Below, piece by piece: positions 1 through 8,853 of a stretch of DNA of 64,000 nucleotides. Location of the stretch: assembly GCF_022808645.1 (NCBI RefSeq), contig NZ_JAKZKT010000014.1, forward strand, positions 32,879-96,878, written 5' to 3'. Under the pieces are notes generated by a model. The model did not search any database. It saw only the letters and a list, made by a program, of their open reading frames with translations, and was not told the DNA's origin. A program made the position numbers and the translations under genes. This stretch comes from Bacillus litorisediminis (GTDB taxonomy: Bacteria > Bacillota > Bacilli > Bacillales > JC228). The number at the start of each line of letters is the position of its first letter. The first letter of the stretch is position 1.

Positions 1-2027
1 TCCTAAGTCCTTTTAGCTTCTCAAAAACTACCGTAAAAGCAGAAGAGCAAAACAGCATCAAGGATTTAATTATTTTTCAAAATGTTCCCGAGGCTACCAT
101 TGAATTAATAGGCAATCAAATTGATTTAAATGCCCTTCATATATATGAAGATGGTCATTTCACAGAAGTCTCTGAGAAACTATCATGGAAATCAAAAAAT
201 AAAAACGTCGCTACCGTTAATGAGGACGGTGTGGTATCCTTTACCGGTCAATACGGGCGCACCTTTATCACTGTAACTGATGGACGGTATACCGATGAAA
301 TTGCAGTTCATCATGATAAGCATTCCGGCCAGATTGTCATTAAACAAAAGCATGACCGTTATAATATTATCGAAAATGCTATTAATGGCATGACTCTCCA
401 AGAAAAAATTGGTCAAATGCTGATGCCTGATTTTAGAAAGTGGAACGGACAAGATGTAACGGAAATGATTCCGGAAATCGAAGCGTTGATCAAAGAATAT
501 CATCTTGGCGGTGTGATTCTCTTCCGTGAAAATGTAGTAACAACAGAACAAACTGCTAAACTCTTGGCTGCCTACCAAGAAGCATCAGAAAAATATGGCT
601 TACTCATGGCAATCGATCAGGAAGGCGGGATCGTAACCCGTCTGCAATCAGGAACAGATATGCCAGGCAACATGGCGCTTGGGGCCACAAGATCCACAGA
701 ACTTGCAGAAGATGTCGGGAGAGTCATTGGTGAGGAATTACATGCACTAGGCATTAACATGAATTTAGCCCCTGTTTTAGATGTCAATAACAACCCGGAT
801 AACCCTGTTATTGGGGTACGGTCTTTTGGAGAGTCACCTGAGCTTGTAGCGGATTTAGGAGTTGCTTATACAAAAGGATTGCAGAGGGCTGGTATTGCGG
901 CTACGGCTAAGCACTTCCCTGGGCACGGGGATACAGCCACTGACTCCCACTTAGACCTGCCAGAAGTTCCTCACGACAAAGAGAGGTTATTGGCAGTTGA
1001 GCTTTATCCATTCCAGAAGGCGATGGATGCAGGGATTGATGCGATAATGACGGCACATGTCACGTTCCCGCAAATTGATGGCACAAAGGTTATCTCGGAA
1101 AAAGATGGCACGGAAATTTCATTGCCGGCTACCCTCTCCTATAAAGTATTAACCGAACTAATGCGTGAGGAAATGGGATATAAAGGAGTCATTATAACGG
1201 ATGCCTTAAATATGGAGGCGATTACAGAACATTTTGGTCCTGTAGATGCCGTCATCCGTGCTGTGAATGCAGGAACAGATATTATTTTAATGCCTGTTGG
1301 CCTTAAAGAGGTAGCAGACGGTTTGCTTGAAGCTACAGAAACTGGGGAAATTTCCGAATCACGGATTGAAGAATCGGTGAAGCGGATATTAACCTTAAAA
1401 ATTAAAAGGGGAATTGTTAAAGCTGAGACTCCTGCTCTACTAGAAGAGGTAGTTGCCCATGCAGAACAAATTGTAGGGTCAGCTGAACATAAACAAGTTG
1501 AAGCGGAAGTTGCTAATAAGTCTATTACACTTGTTAAAAATGATCAGTCCCTTCCGCTGCAAGTAACGGAGGACGAAAAGATCGTTGTAGTAGGAAATAC
1601 GTATATCACGAGCCTTTATGATGCTATTAAGGAAAAGCACGAAAATACAGAACTTATTCGGGCAGCTGGACCATTAAACGATACACAGCTTGCACAATTA
1701 GAGAAAGCAAGCGCCATTGTGGTTGGCTCTTATACCTTTAACGTAAGTGGCCGCTCACCAAGCAGTTCACAAATGCAAATGATTAATCAGATCATTGATG
1801 AAGCAGATACACCAGTAATCGGTGTTGGTATTCGTAATCCATATGACATTATGGCCTTCCCGGATATTGATGCGTATGTAGCCCAGTATAGCTATCGAAA
1901 TGCTAGTTTCAAAGCTGCCGCAGCGACCCTTTTTGGTGAAAATAGCCCATCCGGGCTTCTGCCGGTCACAATTCCTGATCAAAACGGCGGTGTTCTGTAT
2001 TCGTTTGGCCATGGCCTATCCTACTAA
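1..2027 (+). CDS. nagZ: Beta-N-acetylglucosaminidase NagZ, GH3 family (5' end outside the window)
   Basis: Removes N-acetylglucosamine from the non-reducing end of cell-wall muropeptides during turnover, probably outside the cell or on its surface. The frame is open from base 3, so the start codon is beyond the window and about 674 residues are visible. The first residues look like the end of a signal peptide (…TTVKAEEQ), followed by a Big2-type Ig-like module (NVATVNEDGVVSF). The GH3 core has the NagZ signature KHFPGHGDTATDSH (near 910-950) with its acid/base His, and the nucleophile Asp in ITDALNM (near 1197-1217). A GH3 C-terminal domain follows and ends with a GLSY motif. It lies 19 bp ahead of namZ, as in the B. 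subtilis murQRP-amiE-nagZ-namZ operon, so co-transcription is likely. The Ig-like module ahead of the GH3 domain may serve wall attachment (inference). Confidence 0.92.
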   Translation, partial: LSPFSFSKTTVKAEEQNSIKDLIIFQNVPEATIELIGNQIDLNALHIYEDGHFTEVSEKLSWKSKNKNVATVNEDGVVSFTGQYGRTFITVTDGRYTDEIAVHHDKHSGQIVIKQKHDRYNIIENAINGMTLQEKIGQMLMPDFRKWNGQDVTEMIPEIEALIKEYHLGGVILFRENVVTTEQTAKLLAAYQEASEKYGLLMAIDQEGGIVTRLQSGTDMPGNMALGATRSTELAEDVGRVIGEELHALGINMNLAPVLDVNNNPDNPVIGVRSFGESPELVADLGVAYTKGLQRAGIAATAKHFPGHGDTATDSHLDLPEVPHDKERLLAVELYPFQKAMDAGIDAIMTAHVTFPQIDGTKVISEKDGTEISLPATLSYKVLTELMREEMGYKGVIITDALNMEAITEHFGPVDAVIRAVNAGTDIILMPVGLKEVADGLLEATETGEISESRIEESVKRILTLKIKRGIVKAETPALLEEVVAHAEQIVGSAEHKQVEAEVANKSITLVKNDQSLPLQVTEDEKIVVVGNTYITSLYDAIKEKHENTELIRAAGPLNDTQLAQLEKASAIVVGSYTFNVSGRSPSSSQMQMINQIIDEADTPVIGVGIRNPYDIMAFPDIDAYVAQYSYRNASFKAAAATLFGENSPSGLLPVTIPDQNGGVLYSFGHGLSY

Positions 2028-2046
2028 TGGGTGAGGAGTGAAGATA

Positions 2047-3309
2047 ATGAAAAAAACAGCCGTATTGCTTGTAATGGTAGTCATGCTTTTAACGACTCTT
2101 TCTGCAGCAATTGCAGATAGAGGAGAACATAATAGCAGCGGAAAAAATCCACAGGAATTTAAATTAGGTGTAGAAGTTTTACTGGGGGAACAAAAACATC
2201 TGATTGAAGGGAAACGGGTTGGGTTAATTACGAATCCGACCGGAGTAGACCAACAATTAAATAGTATTGTAGACCTGCTTTATAATGATCCAGATGTTGA
2301 ATTGACAGCCCTTTACGGACCAGAGCATGGAGTGCGCGGGAATGCGCAAGCTGGCGAATATGTAGAATTTTATATCGATGAGACAACCGGTTTGCCCGTT
2401 TATAGTCTCTACGGCAAAACGAGAAAGCCGACACCTGATATGCTGGAAAATGTCGATGTGCTCTTATTCGATATTCAGGATGTTGGAACACGTTTCTATA
2501 CCTACATTTACACAATGGCCTATGCAATGGAAGCAGCCGCTGAAAATGGGAAGGAGTTTATCGTTCTAGATCGTCCAAACCCATTGGGAGGACAAAAAGT
2601 TGAAGGGCCTGTATTAGACCCGGCTTATGCATCCTTTGTAGGAAACTATCCAATTCCATTGCGCCACGGCATGACTGTAGGAGAGTTAGCGCAGTTGTTT
2701 AATGAAGAATTTGATATCGGGGCAGATTTAACAGTGGTCAAAATGGAAGGCTGGAATCGCAATATGTATTATGATGACACGCCATTAGAATTTGTCTTGC
2801 CTTCACCTAATATGCCTACGCTTGATACGGCATTAGTCTATCCTGGAGCAGCCTTAATTGAAGGTACAAACGTATCAGAAGGGCGCGGAACAACGAAACC
2901 ATTCGAGCTGATCGGCGCACCTTTCGTCAATAGTACCGAATTGGCGGCAGCCTTAAATGAATTAGAATTGCCCGGAGTTATTTTCCGTGCAGCATCCTTT
3001 ACGCCGACTATATCCAAGCATAGCGGTGTTTTAAGCCATGGGGTACAAATTCACGTGATCAATAAACATGCATATAAACCAATTGAAACCGGACTTCATA
3101 TTGTTAAAACGTTGCATGATTTGTATCCGGATGACTTTCAATTCAGAGCAGAAAATAGTGCAGGAATCTCTTTCTTTGATAACCTGATTGGAAACGGCTG
3201 GATCCGCGATGCCATTGAAAATGGCGTCTCTGTAAAAGAGATGGAAAATCAGTGGAAAGCCGAATTGAATGAGTTTATGCAAGTACGGAAGAAATACTTA
3301 TTGTATTAG
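2047..3309 (+). CDS. namZ: Exo-beta-N-acetylmuramidase NamZ (DUF1343)
   Basis: DUF1343 family; B. subtilis NamZ (YbbC) releases N-acetylmuramic acid from the non-reducing end of peptidoglycan fragments after NagZ has trimmed N-acetylglucosamine. The 420-residue protein starts with a signal peptide (basic MKK, then a hydrophobic run ending near SAAIA). Family motifs seen are GLITNPTGVD, YGPEHGVRG, the acidic FDIQDVGTR stretch, DRPNPLGG and EGRGTTKPFE. I chose the ATG at 2047 because GAGGAG ends 8 bases before it; the in-frame GTG at 2038 overlaps that ribosome binding site. It directly follows nagZ, consistent with successive steps in one pathway. A hairpin after the stop probably ends the operon. 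Confidence 0.9.
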   Translation: MKKTAVLLVMVVMLLTTLSAAIADRGEHNSSGKNPQEFKLGVEVLLGEQKHLIEGKRVGLITNPTGVDQQLNSIVDLLYNDPDVELTALYGPEHGVRGNAQAGEYVEFYIDETTGLPVYSLYGKTRKPTPDMLENVDVLLFDIQDVGTRFYTYIYTMAYAMEAAAENGKEFIVLDRPNPLGGQKVEGPVLDPAYASFVGNYPIPLRHGMTVGELAQLFNEEFDIGADLTVVKMEGWNRNMYYDDTPLEFVLPSPNMPTLDTALVYPGAALIEGTNVSEGRGTTKPFELIGAPFVNSTELAAALNELELPGVIFRAASFTPTISKHSGVLSHGVQIHVINKHAYKPIETGLHIVKTLHDLYPDDFQFRAENSAGISFFDNLIGNGWIRDAIENGVSVKEMENQWKAELNEFMQVRKKYLLY

Positions 3310-3329
3310 GTAGTGTCGTATGAATGAGA

Positions 3330-3362
3330 GAGCCTCCTTATTTAAAAGGAGGCTCCGACTTT
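3330..3362 (+). terminator. Probable terminator of nagZ-namZ
   Basis: A perfect 10-bp stem (GAGCCTCCTT 3330-3339 with AAGGAGGCTC 3346-3355) lies 20 bp after the namZ stop. The tail (CGACTTTC) is only weakly T-rich, so termination may be partial. Confidence 0.6.
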
Positions 3363-3419
3363 CAACTGAACCGAAAAATGTTTATAATGACAACAGTACC
3401 TAGTATTGGAGGGCGTATC

Positions 3420-3734
3420 ATGGAAGAAATAAAGCAGATTACACCAGATGAAGTGAAAAAGCTTTTAGAAGAAGATGAAACCTTGAATCTTATTGACGTT
3501 AGAGAAGATGATGAAGTCGCACAAGGAATGATTCCGGAAGCTGTACATATTCCAATGGGAGAAATCCCGGACAACTTAGACAAACTCGATAAAAATCAGG
3601 AGTATATTATAATTTGCCGGTCCGGACGACGCAGTGAAAATGTTAGCCATTTTCTCCAAGACCAAGGCTATAAAGTAAGAAATATGGTCGGAGGCATGCT
3701 TGCATATAAAGGTGAAACAAAGCCTAAATTATAA
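3420..3734 (+). CDS. Single-domain rhodanese-like protein
   Basis: A 104-residue rhodanese (sulfurtransferase) domain with no signal peptide, so cytoplasmic. The family motifs NLIDVRE, HIPMGEIP and the active-site loop IICRSGRRS are all present; the Cys in CRSGRR would carry the persulfide. The ATG at 3420 follows GGAGGG by a normal spacing; the longer frame back to 3324 would run through the preceding terminator and is rejected. The gene stands alone between two terminators. The physiological sulfur donor and acceptor cannot be told from the sequence. It resembles the small rhodaneses YtwF/YqhL of B. subtilis. Confidence 0.88.
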   Translation: MEEIKQITPDEVKKLLEEDETLNLIDVREDDEVAQGMIPEAVHIPMGEIPDNLDKLDKNQEYIIICRSGRRSENVSHFLQDQGYKVRNMVGGMLAYKGETKPKL

Positions 3735-3739
3735 ATTTT

Positions 3740-3769
3740 AAAAAGGTGGCCTAAGATGACCACCTTTTT
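3740..3769. terminator. Bidirectional terminator between the rhodanese gene and fetB
   Basis: A perfect 10-bp stem (AAAAAGGTGG 3740-3749 with CCACCTTTTT 3760-3769) sits between two convergent genes. It has an A-run on one arm and a T-run on the other, so it can end transcription from both sides. The fetB stop codon (3751-3753) lies in its loop. Confidence 0.85.
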
Positions 3770-4527
3770 AATCCCTTCTCCCCACTCAACATCTGCATCC
3801 GTTCATTAAACAAGGTTGGATAAGATAAAAATCCAAGAATAATACTAGTCACAGCTGCCGTAGTAAGGAGTAAGAATAAAATAAGCAATTGAAATTGGAC
3901 GGCCTGAATCGGGTCAGCTCCGGCAATAATCTGCCCGCTCATCATTCCTGGCAATTGAACAAGTCCCACAGTTTTTTGGCTTTCAATCGTAGGAATCATA
4001 CTCGCTTTGATAGAATTAATGAGTTGCGAATGGATCGCCTGTTTCGGTGTGCCGCCAAGGGATAGAATTAATTCCGTTTCGTCCCGATGATTCTCAACCT
4101 CTGCTGTAAAGCGGTTGAGGAACAAGATTGCCAAAACCATCGAGTTTCCAATCACCATACCGCTAATGGAAATAATGTACTGCGCTTTCGGCGGTGTAAT
4201 GTTAAGGCCAATTAAAATACTTTGTGTCAACATTTCAACAAAAATCAGGGCAACTGCAACTTTCCATGTAATCCCTTTAATCGAAGCCCCTTTTTTACGG
4301 GCATTAAGGGTTGCAGTAACAATCATAAGCGTGACCATTAAAAAGATATATATCAAACTATCTGATTCAAAAACAAAATTAAGGACATAACCAATCACAA
4401 GTAATTGAATAATCGATCGGATCGTTGCAATAATGGTATCCTTTTCCAGACCAAGCTTCAACGTTTTAGACAGTACAAGAGGGATGAGGACAAATATCAG
4501 GGTTATAGCTAAAGTAGCATACGTCAA
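3751..4527 (-). CDS. fetB: ABC exporter permease, FetB family (UPF0014)
   Basis: Membrane subunit of a two-gene ABC transporter. The 258-residue protein has about six to seven hydrophobic segments, beginning with an N-terminal helix (TLAITLIFVLIPLVLS). It carries the family motif RDETELILSLGGTPKQA and the P-G-M-M-S-G-Q stretch typical of YbbM/FetB. In E. coli FetAB exports iron and relieves oxidative stress; that role here is inferred. The start is TTG at 4525-4527, overlapping the fetA stop in TTGA, with a strong AAGGGGGAAGGA site ahead. This implies translational coupling with fetA. Confidence 0.85.
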   Translation of the reverse strand: MTYATLAITLIFVLIPLVLSKTLKLGLEKDTIIATIRSIIQLLVIGYVLNFVFESDSLIYIFLMVTLMIVTATLNARKKGASIKGITWKVAVALIFVEMLTQSILIGLNITPPKAQYIISISGMVIGNSMVLAILFLNRFTAEVENHRDETELILSLGGTPKQAIHSQLINSIKASMIPTIESQKTVGLVQLPGMMSGQIIAGADPIQAVQFQLLILFLLLTTAAVTSIILGFLSYPTLFNERMQMLSGEKGLKRWSS

Positions 4528-5255
4528 TTTCCTTCCCCCTTTACAAATCTCTTCACTTTTTCATTGACAGGGGATTTCAGTAATTCGCTTTCCCCGGTTT
4601 CTACAATTTCTCCGTCCATTAACACCCAGGTGTAGTTTCCAACCGTAATCGCCTGCCGTAAATTATGGGTAATCCAAATGATCGTCGTGTTATACTTTTG
4701 ATTTATTTTAACGATGAGCTCCTCAATCTCCTGTTGAGATGTCCGATCTAAGGAAGAAGTAATTTCATCCAACAATAAGATTTGCGGCAAATTAACCAGA
4801 GTCCGTGCAATCGAAACCTTCTGCCTCTGTCCTCCTGACAAATCCTTGACATTGCGGTATAAAAAACTGGAATCGAGCCCGACATCGTCCAGGAGTTCAT
4901 TTGCCTGATGATCAGGGAGCTGTTTCCCTTGAAGAGTAAGGGGCAAGGCTAAATTATCTTGGACTGTCCCCGGAATCATAGGGGCACTTTGCAAGGCAAT
5001 TCCTACAAGCCTGCGTAACTCAACCGGATCATACTGCTCAATCAGTTTTTCTTGAATATAAATTTCGCCTCTGTCAGGGGATAAAAGCCCATTACATAAT
5101 TTAAGCAGGGTCGATTTTCCCGCACCCGAAGGCCCTACAAGCGTAATGATTTTACCTTCGGGAAAGGATCCGGTAATATTTTTTAAAATCGCTTTGTTAT
5201 CAATCAAAAGATAAACATGGTTAAAATGTATAGCCGGCTGATAACTTGGTGCCAT
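4524..5255 (-). CDS. fetA: ABC exporter ATP-binding protein, FetA family
   Basis: ATPase partner of FetB. The 243-residue protein has Walker A (GPSGAGKST), Q-loop (ALQSAPM), signature LSGGQ, Walker B (ILLLDEI) and the H-loop (WITHN) in order, so it should be active. It starts with ATG at 5253-5255 and its TGA overlaps the TTG start of fetB. A sigma-A type promoter is visible upstream on the minus strand. The E. coli pair exports iron; in this genome the substrate is an inference from family membership. Confidence 0.85.
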   Translation of the reverse strand: MAPSYQPAIHFNHVYLLIDNKAILKNITGSFPEGKIITLVGPSGAGKSTLLKLCNGLLSPDRGEIYIQEKLIEQYDPVELRRLVGIALQSAPMIPGTVQDNLALPLTLQGKQLPDHQANELLDDVGLDSSFLYRNVKDLSGGQRQKVSIARTLVNLPQILLLDEITSSLDRTSQQEIEELIVKINQKYNTTIIWITHNLRQAITVGNYTWVLMDGEIVETGESELLKSPVNEKVKRFVKGEGN

Positions 5256-5285
5256 GGTTTCACTTCCCTTTATGAGAACAACAAA

Positions 5286-5314
5286 ATAATAATTGAACTA
5301 GCCTACATTGTAAA
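5286..5314 (-). promoter_or_regulatory. Sigma-A promoter for fetAB
   Basis: Read on the minus strand: -35 TTTACA (5314-5309), a 17-base spacer and -10 TATTAT (5291-5286). The distance to the fetA ATG is about 30 bases. Confidence 0.55.
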
Positions 5315-5365
5315 TGAAATAAATGTTTGTTTCAATTAATAATTATTTTAAAGAAGTAATTACTA

Positions 5366-5410
5366 TAAAAAGGACTCTCGAACGTATATCGCTGCAGAGA
5401 GTCTCTTTTT
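5366..5410. terminator. Hairpin with A-run and T-run between fetA and cse60
   Basis: GACTCTC (5373-5379) pairs with GAGAGTC (5397-5403), flanked by AAAAA on one side and TCTTTTT on the other. It looks like a bidirectional terminator but lies between two divergent genes, where none is expected. It may block read-through from outside or belong to an untranslated leader. Confidence 0.45.
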
Positions 5411-5487
5411 ATTAATCCGAATTGTTTAAAAAGTATGTAAAATTGACCATACTTATAATGATTTTTACAAATAAAGGGGAAACGAAA

Positions 5488-5670
5488 ATGGTTCAGGTTA
5501 AATTATTTGACTGCGATCATGAAAAAGACTTACAGGATGCGATCAATCATTTTTTAGCTACATTAGACAGCTCGGATGTCATTGACATTAAATATGGTGT
5601 TTCTGCATTCCCAGAAACGACCGGCGATCAAATCTATTGTTTTACAGCGATGGTTATTTATCATGCCTGA
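5488..5670 (+). CDS. cse60: Cse60-type small sporulation protein
   Basis: A 60-residue protein ([20 protein letters not shown]…, ending MVIYHA) that matches what I remember of B. subtilis Cse60, a sigma-E controlled product of the mother cell during sporulation; its function is not known. ATG 5488 is preceded by AAAGGGGAAA; the longer frame from 5422 lacks a ribosome binding site. CCATACTTAT at 5446-5455 resembles a sigma-E -10 element, but I found no convincing -35. The end overlaps the convergent ytfP gene by 10 bases. Its presence suggests a spore former. Confidence 0.72.
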   Translation: MVQVKLFDCDHEKDLQDAINHFLATLDSSDVIDIKYGVSAFPETTGDQIYCFTAMVIYHA

Positions 5671-6956
5671 TCGACCAAACGAAGTTCCCTTGCTTCCTCC
5701 GCTGCATTTAATCCGGCAAGCCGTCCGGTAACGAAGGCAGATGTAATATTATAACCGCCTGTATAGCCGTGGATGTCGAGGATTTCCCCGCAAAAATAGA
5801 GTCCGCTTTGGAGCTTTGATTTCATTGCTTTCGGCTCAATTTCTTTTATGGAAACACCGCCGCCTGTTACAAATGCCTTTTCAATTGGAAGTGTCCCATT
5901 AACGCGAAAAGTAAATCCTTTACATAATTGAACAAACTTTCGCAGCTTATCATGACTAATTTGATTCGCGATATCACTAGGGTCTATACCCGATTGCTCT
6001 AATAAAAATTGTAAGTACCGTTCCGGCAATATTCCTTTTAACACATTCTTTACAGCTTTTTTCGGCTCATCCTTTAGAAGTTTCGCCATTGATTGAAATT
6101 GCTGTTCGGCGTTATTGTAAGGAAGCGCATCAATAGACATTGTGACCTCATCTAGCTTCCATTTTTTCATAGCTTTTACAACAAATTGGCTGCATCTTAA
6201 AACGGCAGGGCCAGAAATGCCAAAATGAGTAAAGATCATATCCATTTTATGTGTAATAATAGGTTTTCCTTTCGGATCTAAAACGCTTAAAGCAACGTCC
6301 CGAAGAGATAAGCCCTGCAGTTGTTTAGATACAATAAACTCTTCTTTGGAGGTTAAGGGGACTTCGGTCGGATAAAGGTCTGTAATGGTATGGCCTGCCT
6401 TTTCAGCCCACGGATAGCCATCCCCTGTTGAACCAGTATGCGGGACTGACTTCCCGCCAACGGCAATAATAACTGTATAGGCTTTTAGCTTTTCCCCCTC
6501 CATTAATTCAACCTGGTGGGTGTTTTCTATGTTAAAGTGTATATCCATTACAGGTGTGTTTGTCCGGATTTCAACGTTCAGATCATCTAATTTTCTCAGT
6601 AAAGCATCGACAACGGATTGGGCCTTATCAGAGACTGGAAACATTCGGCCGTGGTCTTCTTCTTTAAGTTTCACTCCAAGATTCTCAAAAAAAGCAATTA
6701 TATCTTCATTATTAAAAACTGAAAAAGCACTATATAAAAATCGGCCATTTCCGGGTATATGCTTGACAATTTCGTCGATCGGAAGCCTGTTGGTTACATT
6801 ACATCTGCCGCCGCCAGAAATTGCCAGTTTCCGCCCTAATTTATTACCCTTGTCCAAAAGCAAAACCTTTGCCCCGTTTTCTCCAGCAGCAATCGCCGCC
6901 ATTAACCCCGAGGGTCCGCCGCCAATAACAATACAATCATAAATCAATTCATTCAC
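5661..6956 (-). CDS. ytfP: HI0933-type NAD(P)/FAD-dependent oxidoreductase YtfP
   Basis: A flavoprotein of the HI0933/YhiN family (BaiN-like), cytoplasmic, with unknown substrate. The N-terminus has the dinucleotide-binding motif [18 protein letters not shown], followed by [16 protein letters not shown], the [15 protein letters not shown] loop and the C-terminal [20 protein letters not shown] motif that closes the FAD site. Length, about 430 residues, is normal. The start is uncertain: GTG at 6956-6954 or TTG at 6947-6945 (spaced 6 bases from AGGTG) both fit. The ATG at 7004 lies inside a repeat and is unlikely. In B. subtilis ytfP and ytgP are also neighbours. Confidence 0.88.
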   Translation of the reverse strand: MNELIYDCIVIGGGPSGLMAAIAAGENGAKVLLLDKGNKLGRKLAISGGGRCNVTNRLPIDEIVKHIPGNGRFLYSAFSVFNNEDIIAFFENLGVKLKEEDHGRMFPVSDKAQSVVDALLRKLDDLNVEIRTNTPVMDIHFNIENTHQVELMEGEKLKAYTVIIAVGGKSVPHTGSTGDGYPWAEKAGHTITDLYPTEVPLTSKEEFIVSKQLQGLSLRDVALSVLDPKGKPIITHKMDMIFTHFGISGPAVLRCSQFVVKAMKKWKLDEVTMSIDALPYNNAEQQFQSMAKLLKDEPKKAVKNVLKGILPERYLQFLLEQSGIDPSDIANQISHDKLRKFVQLCKGFTFRVNGTLPIEKAFVTGGGVSIKEIEPKAMKSKLQSGLYFCGEILDIHGYTGGYNITSAFVTGRLAGLNAAEEARELRLVDQA

Positions 6957-6969
6957 CTGCCTACGGGTA

Positions 6970-7054
6970 TTTTGTGAAATATGGGTGAAACATGGGTGAA
7001 ACATGGGGACGGTTCTTGTGTTTCAGAAGAAAAATGAAACACAAGAACCGTCCC
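6970..7054. repeat. Tandem GGGTGAAACAT copies plus a 20-bp inverted repeat
   Basis: Two to three copies of ATGGGTGAAAC (6970-7005) lead into a perfect 20-bp inverted repeat: GGGACGGTTCTTGTGTTTCA (7006-7025) and its complement (7035-7054) around a 9-base loop. I recall GGGACGGTTC…GTTTC elements as scattered repeats in Bacillus-type genomes. It falls between the divergent ytfP and ytgP genes and creates a false upstream start for ytfP. Confidence 0.75.
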
Positions 7055-7088
7055 TCCGTTTCGCTCATTATGTAAAGAGAAAAGAAAA

Positions 7089-7118
7089 TTGTCAATTCAA
7101 CTGGAAAACATGTAAACT
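7089..7118 (+). promoter_or_regulatory. Possible sigma-A promoter for ytgP
   Basis: TTGTCA (7089-7094), 18 bases, TAAACT (7113-7118), about 55 bases before the ytgP ATG. Confidence 0.35.
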
Positions 7119-7173
7119 ACAGATAGTGTCATTCAAGAATCGACAGAAAGCGAAAGATTAGGAAGGATTAAAC

Positions 7174-8787
7174 ATGTCTTCAAGTCTAATACGAGGTACC
7201 TTTATTTTAACCTTAGGTACATTTATATCTAAATTTTTAGGCCTATTTTATGTTATTCCGATGTACTCTATTTTAGGGAGAGAAGGAACAGCTTTATACC
7301 AATACGGATACGTGCCCTATACAATTGCGATCAGCGTTGCAACAGCTGGAGTGCCACTTGCCGTATCTAAGTTTATCTCAAAATATAATGCAATGGAAGA
7401 ATATGAAGTCGGAAGGAAATTGTTCCGGTCTGGAATTGTATTAATGCTATTGACCGGTATTGCTACCTTCCTAATCCTGTTTGCCTTAGCACCAGTGCTT
7501 GCTGACTCTATTATTCCCGATGAAGGATTTTTATCAACAAGAGCTGAAGTTATTGGCGTTATTCGTGCCGTCAGCTTTGCTCTGATCCTGGTTCCTTTTC
7601 TTAGCTTAATTAGAGGCTTTTTTCAGGGGCATGAATCAATGGGGCCATCGGCTGTTTCTCAAGTTGTGGAACAAATTGTCCGGATTGTCTTTTTATTAGC
7701 AGCCTCTTATGCAGTCATTTATATTTTTAAAGGCGAATTAAGTACAGCTGTTAATTTTGCAACCTTTGCCGCTTTTGTGGGAGCTACCGGTGGCTTAGCC
7801 GTGCTTGGCTGGTACTGGTTTAGAAGAAAATCCCATTTGGACAAACTCTCCGTTCGCAGTAAAGGAAAGGTTCAATTATCAACATGGGATATGTATAAAG
7901 AACTGTTAACCTATGCAGGTCCATTTGTTCTTGTAGGGATTGCCAATCCGCTTTATCAATTTATTGATCAGCTTACTTTTAATAGAGCGATGGCCGAAGC
8001 TGGATTTAGCGGTATAGAAGCTGAGGCAGCGTTTTCAGCGCTCAACTTTTCATCCCATAAGCTGGTCATGATACCTGTGTCATTAGCGATTGCCTTATCT
8101 TTAACACTAGTCCCCGTAATTACTAAGTCATTTGTAAGACAGGAATATAAAACCCTTCATGATCAGTTGAATCAAACGTTTCAAGTGTTATTATTCCTAA
8201 CCGTTCCTGCCTGTGCAGGTCTCATGCTGTTGGCTGAGCCAATGTATACATTTTTCTACGAAAATGACCCTTTAGGGATCGGCATTTTGCAGGCATACGC
8301 ACCTGTTGCGATATTGTTTGCCTTGTTTTCAGTTACTGCAGCAATTCTTCAGGGAATCAACGAACAGCGCTATACACTATTAAGTTTGCTAGTCGGGCTG
8401 CTGGTTAAATTAAGTTTAAATATTCCTTTAATCAAGTGGCTCGATGCAGAAGGTGCTATAGTTGCAACAGCTCTTGGCTATACAGCTGCGATTTTAATCA
8501 ACCTGTTTGTGATTAAATGGGCAACTGCCTTTCAGTATAAAAAAGTAATCAAGGTTTCCATTCTGATTTTGCTTTTAACAGGATTTATGTTACTGGCTGT
8601 GTGGGCAGTGTATACTATATTGAAGGCCTTCATTGTCCCCACAACAATGCTTCAAGCTTTATGTATCTTAATCCCAAGTGTTGTCATGGGTGTGATTGCA
8701 TATGGGCTAGTCAGTTTAAAGCTGGGAATTGTGGCCAAACTATTTCCTGGTCAATACCAAAAGCTGAAAGCCAGGGTTCTTGGGTGA
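7174..8787 (+). CDS. ytgP: Polysaccharide/lipid II flippase-like MATE-superfamily protein YtgP
   Basis: A 537-residue polytopic membrane protein with roughly 14 hydrophobic helices and no signal peptide, in the MVF/oligosaccharide-flippase (SpoVB-MurJ-like) group. The N-terminus (SSLIRGTFILTLGTFISKFLGL) and the conserved R-G-F-F-Q-G-H segment are typical. B. subtilis YtgP can replace MurJ in E. coli, so a role in moving lipid-linked wall precursors is likely but other flippases (MurJ, Amj) may dominate in vivo. ATG 7174 follows AGGAAGG. It is transcribed alone, with a terminator just after the stop. Confidence 0.88.
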   Translation: MSSSLIRGTFILTLGTFISKFLGLFYVIPMYSILGREGTALYQYGYVPYTIAISVATAGVPLAVSKFISKYNAMEEYEVGRKLFRSGIVLMLLTGIATFLILFALAPVLADSIIPDEGFLSTRAEVIGVIRAVSFALILVPFLSLIRGFFQGHESMGPSAVSQVVEQIVRIVFLLAASYAVIYIFKGELSTAVNFATFAAFVGATGGLAVLGWYWFRRKSHLDKLSVRSKGKVQLSTWDMYKELLTYAGPFVLVGIANPLYQFIDQLTFNRAMAEAGFSGIEAEAAFSALNFSSHKLVMIPVSLAIALSLTLVPVITKSFVRQEYKTLHDQLNQTFQVLLFLTVPACAGLMLLAEPMYTFFYENDPLGIGILQAYAPVAILFALFSVTAAILQGINEQRYTLLSLLVGLLVKLSLNIPLIKWLDAEGAIVATALGYTAAILINLFVIKWATAFQYKKVIKVSILILLLTGFMLLAVWAVYTILKAFIVPTTMLQALCILIPSVVMGVIAYGLVSLKLGIVAKLFPGQYQKLKARVLG

Positions 8788-8804
8788 TTTTAAAATAACT
8801 TTTA

Positions 8805-8853
8805 GAGAAAGAAGAAAGCGGTAATCTCCATCAAGGAGAACCGCTCTCTTTTT
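8805..8853. terminator. Terminator shared by ytgP and the convergent small gene
   Basis: AGCGGT (8817-8822) pairs with ACCGCT (8840-8845), extended by an inner TCTCC/GGAGA stem and outer GAGA/TCTC pairs, followed by a T-run ending at 8853. Confidence 0.85.

Noticed and set aside
5446..5455. Sigma-E promoter of cse60
   Set aside because: CCATACTTAT resembles a -10 element but no acceptable -35 was found at the right distance; kept only as a remark in the gene entry.
6957..7004. ATG at 7004 as the ytfP start
   Set aside because: It lies inside the tandem repeat, lacks a ribosome binding site and adds residues not found in the family.
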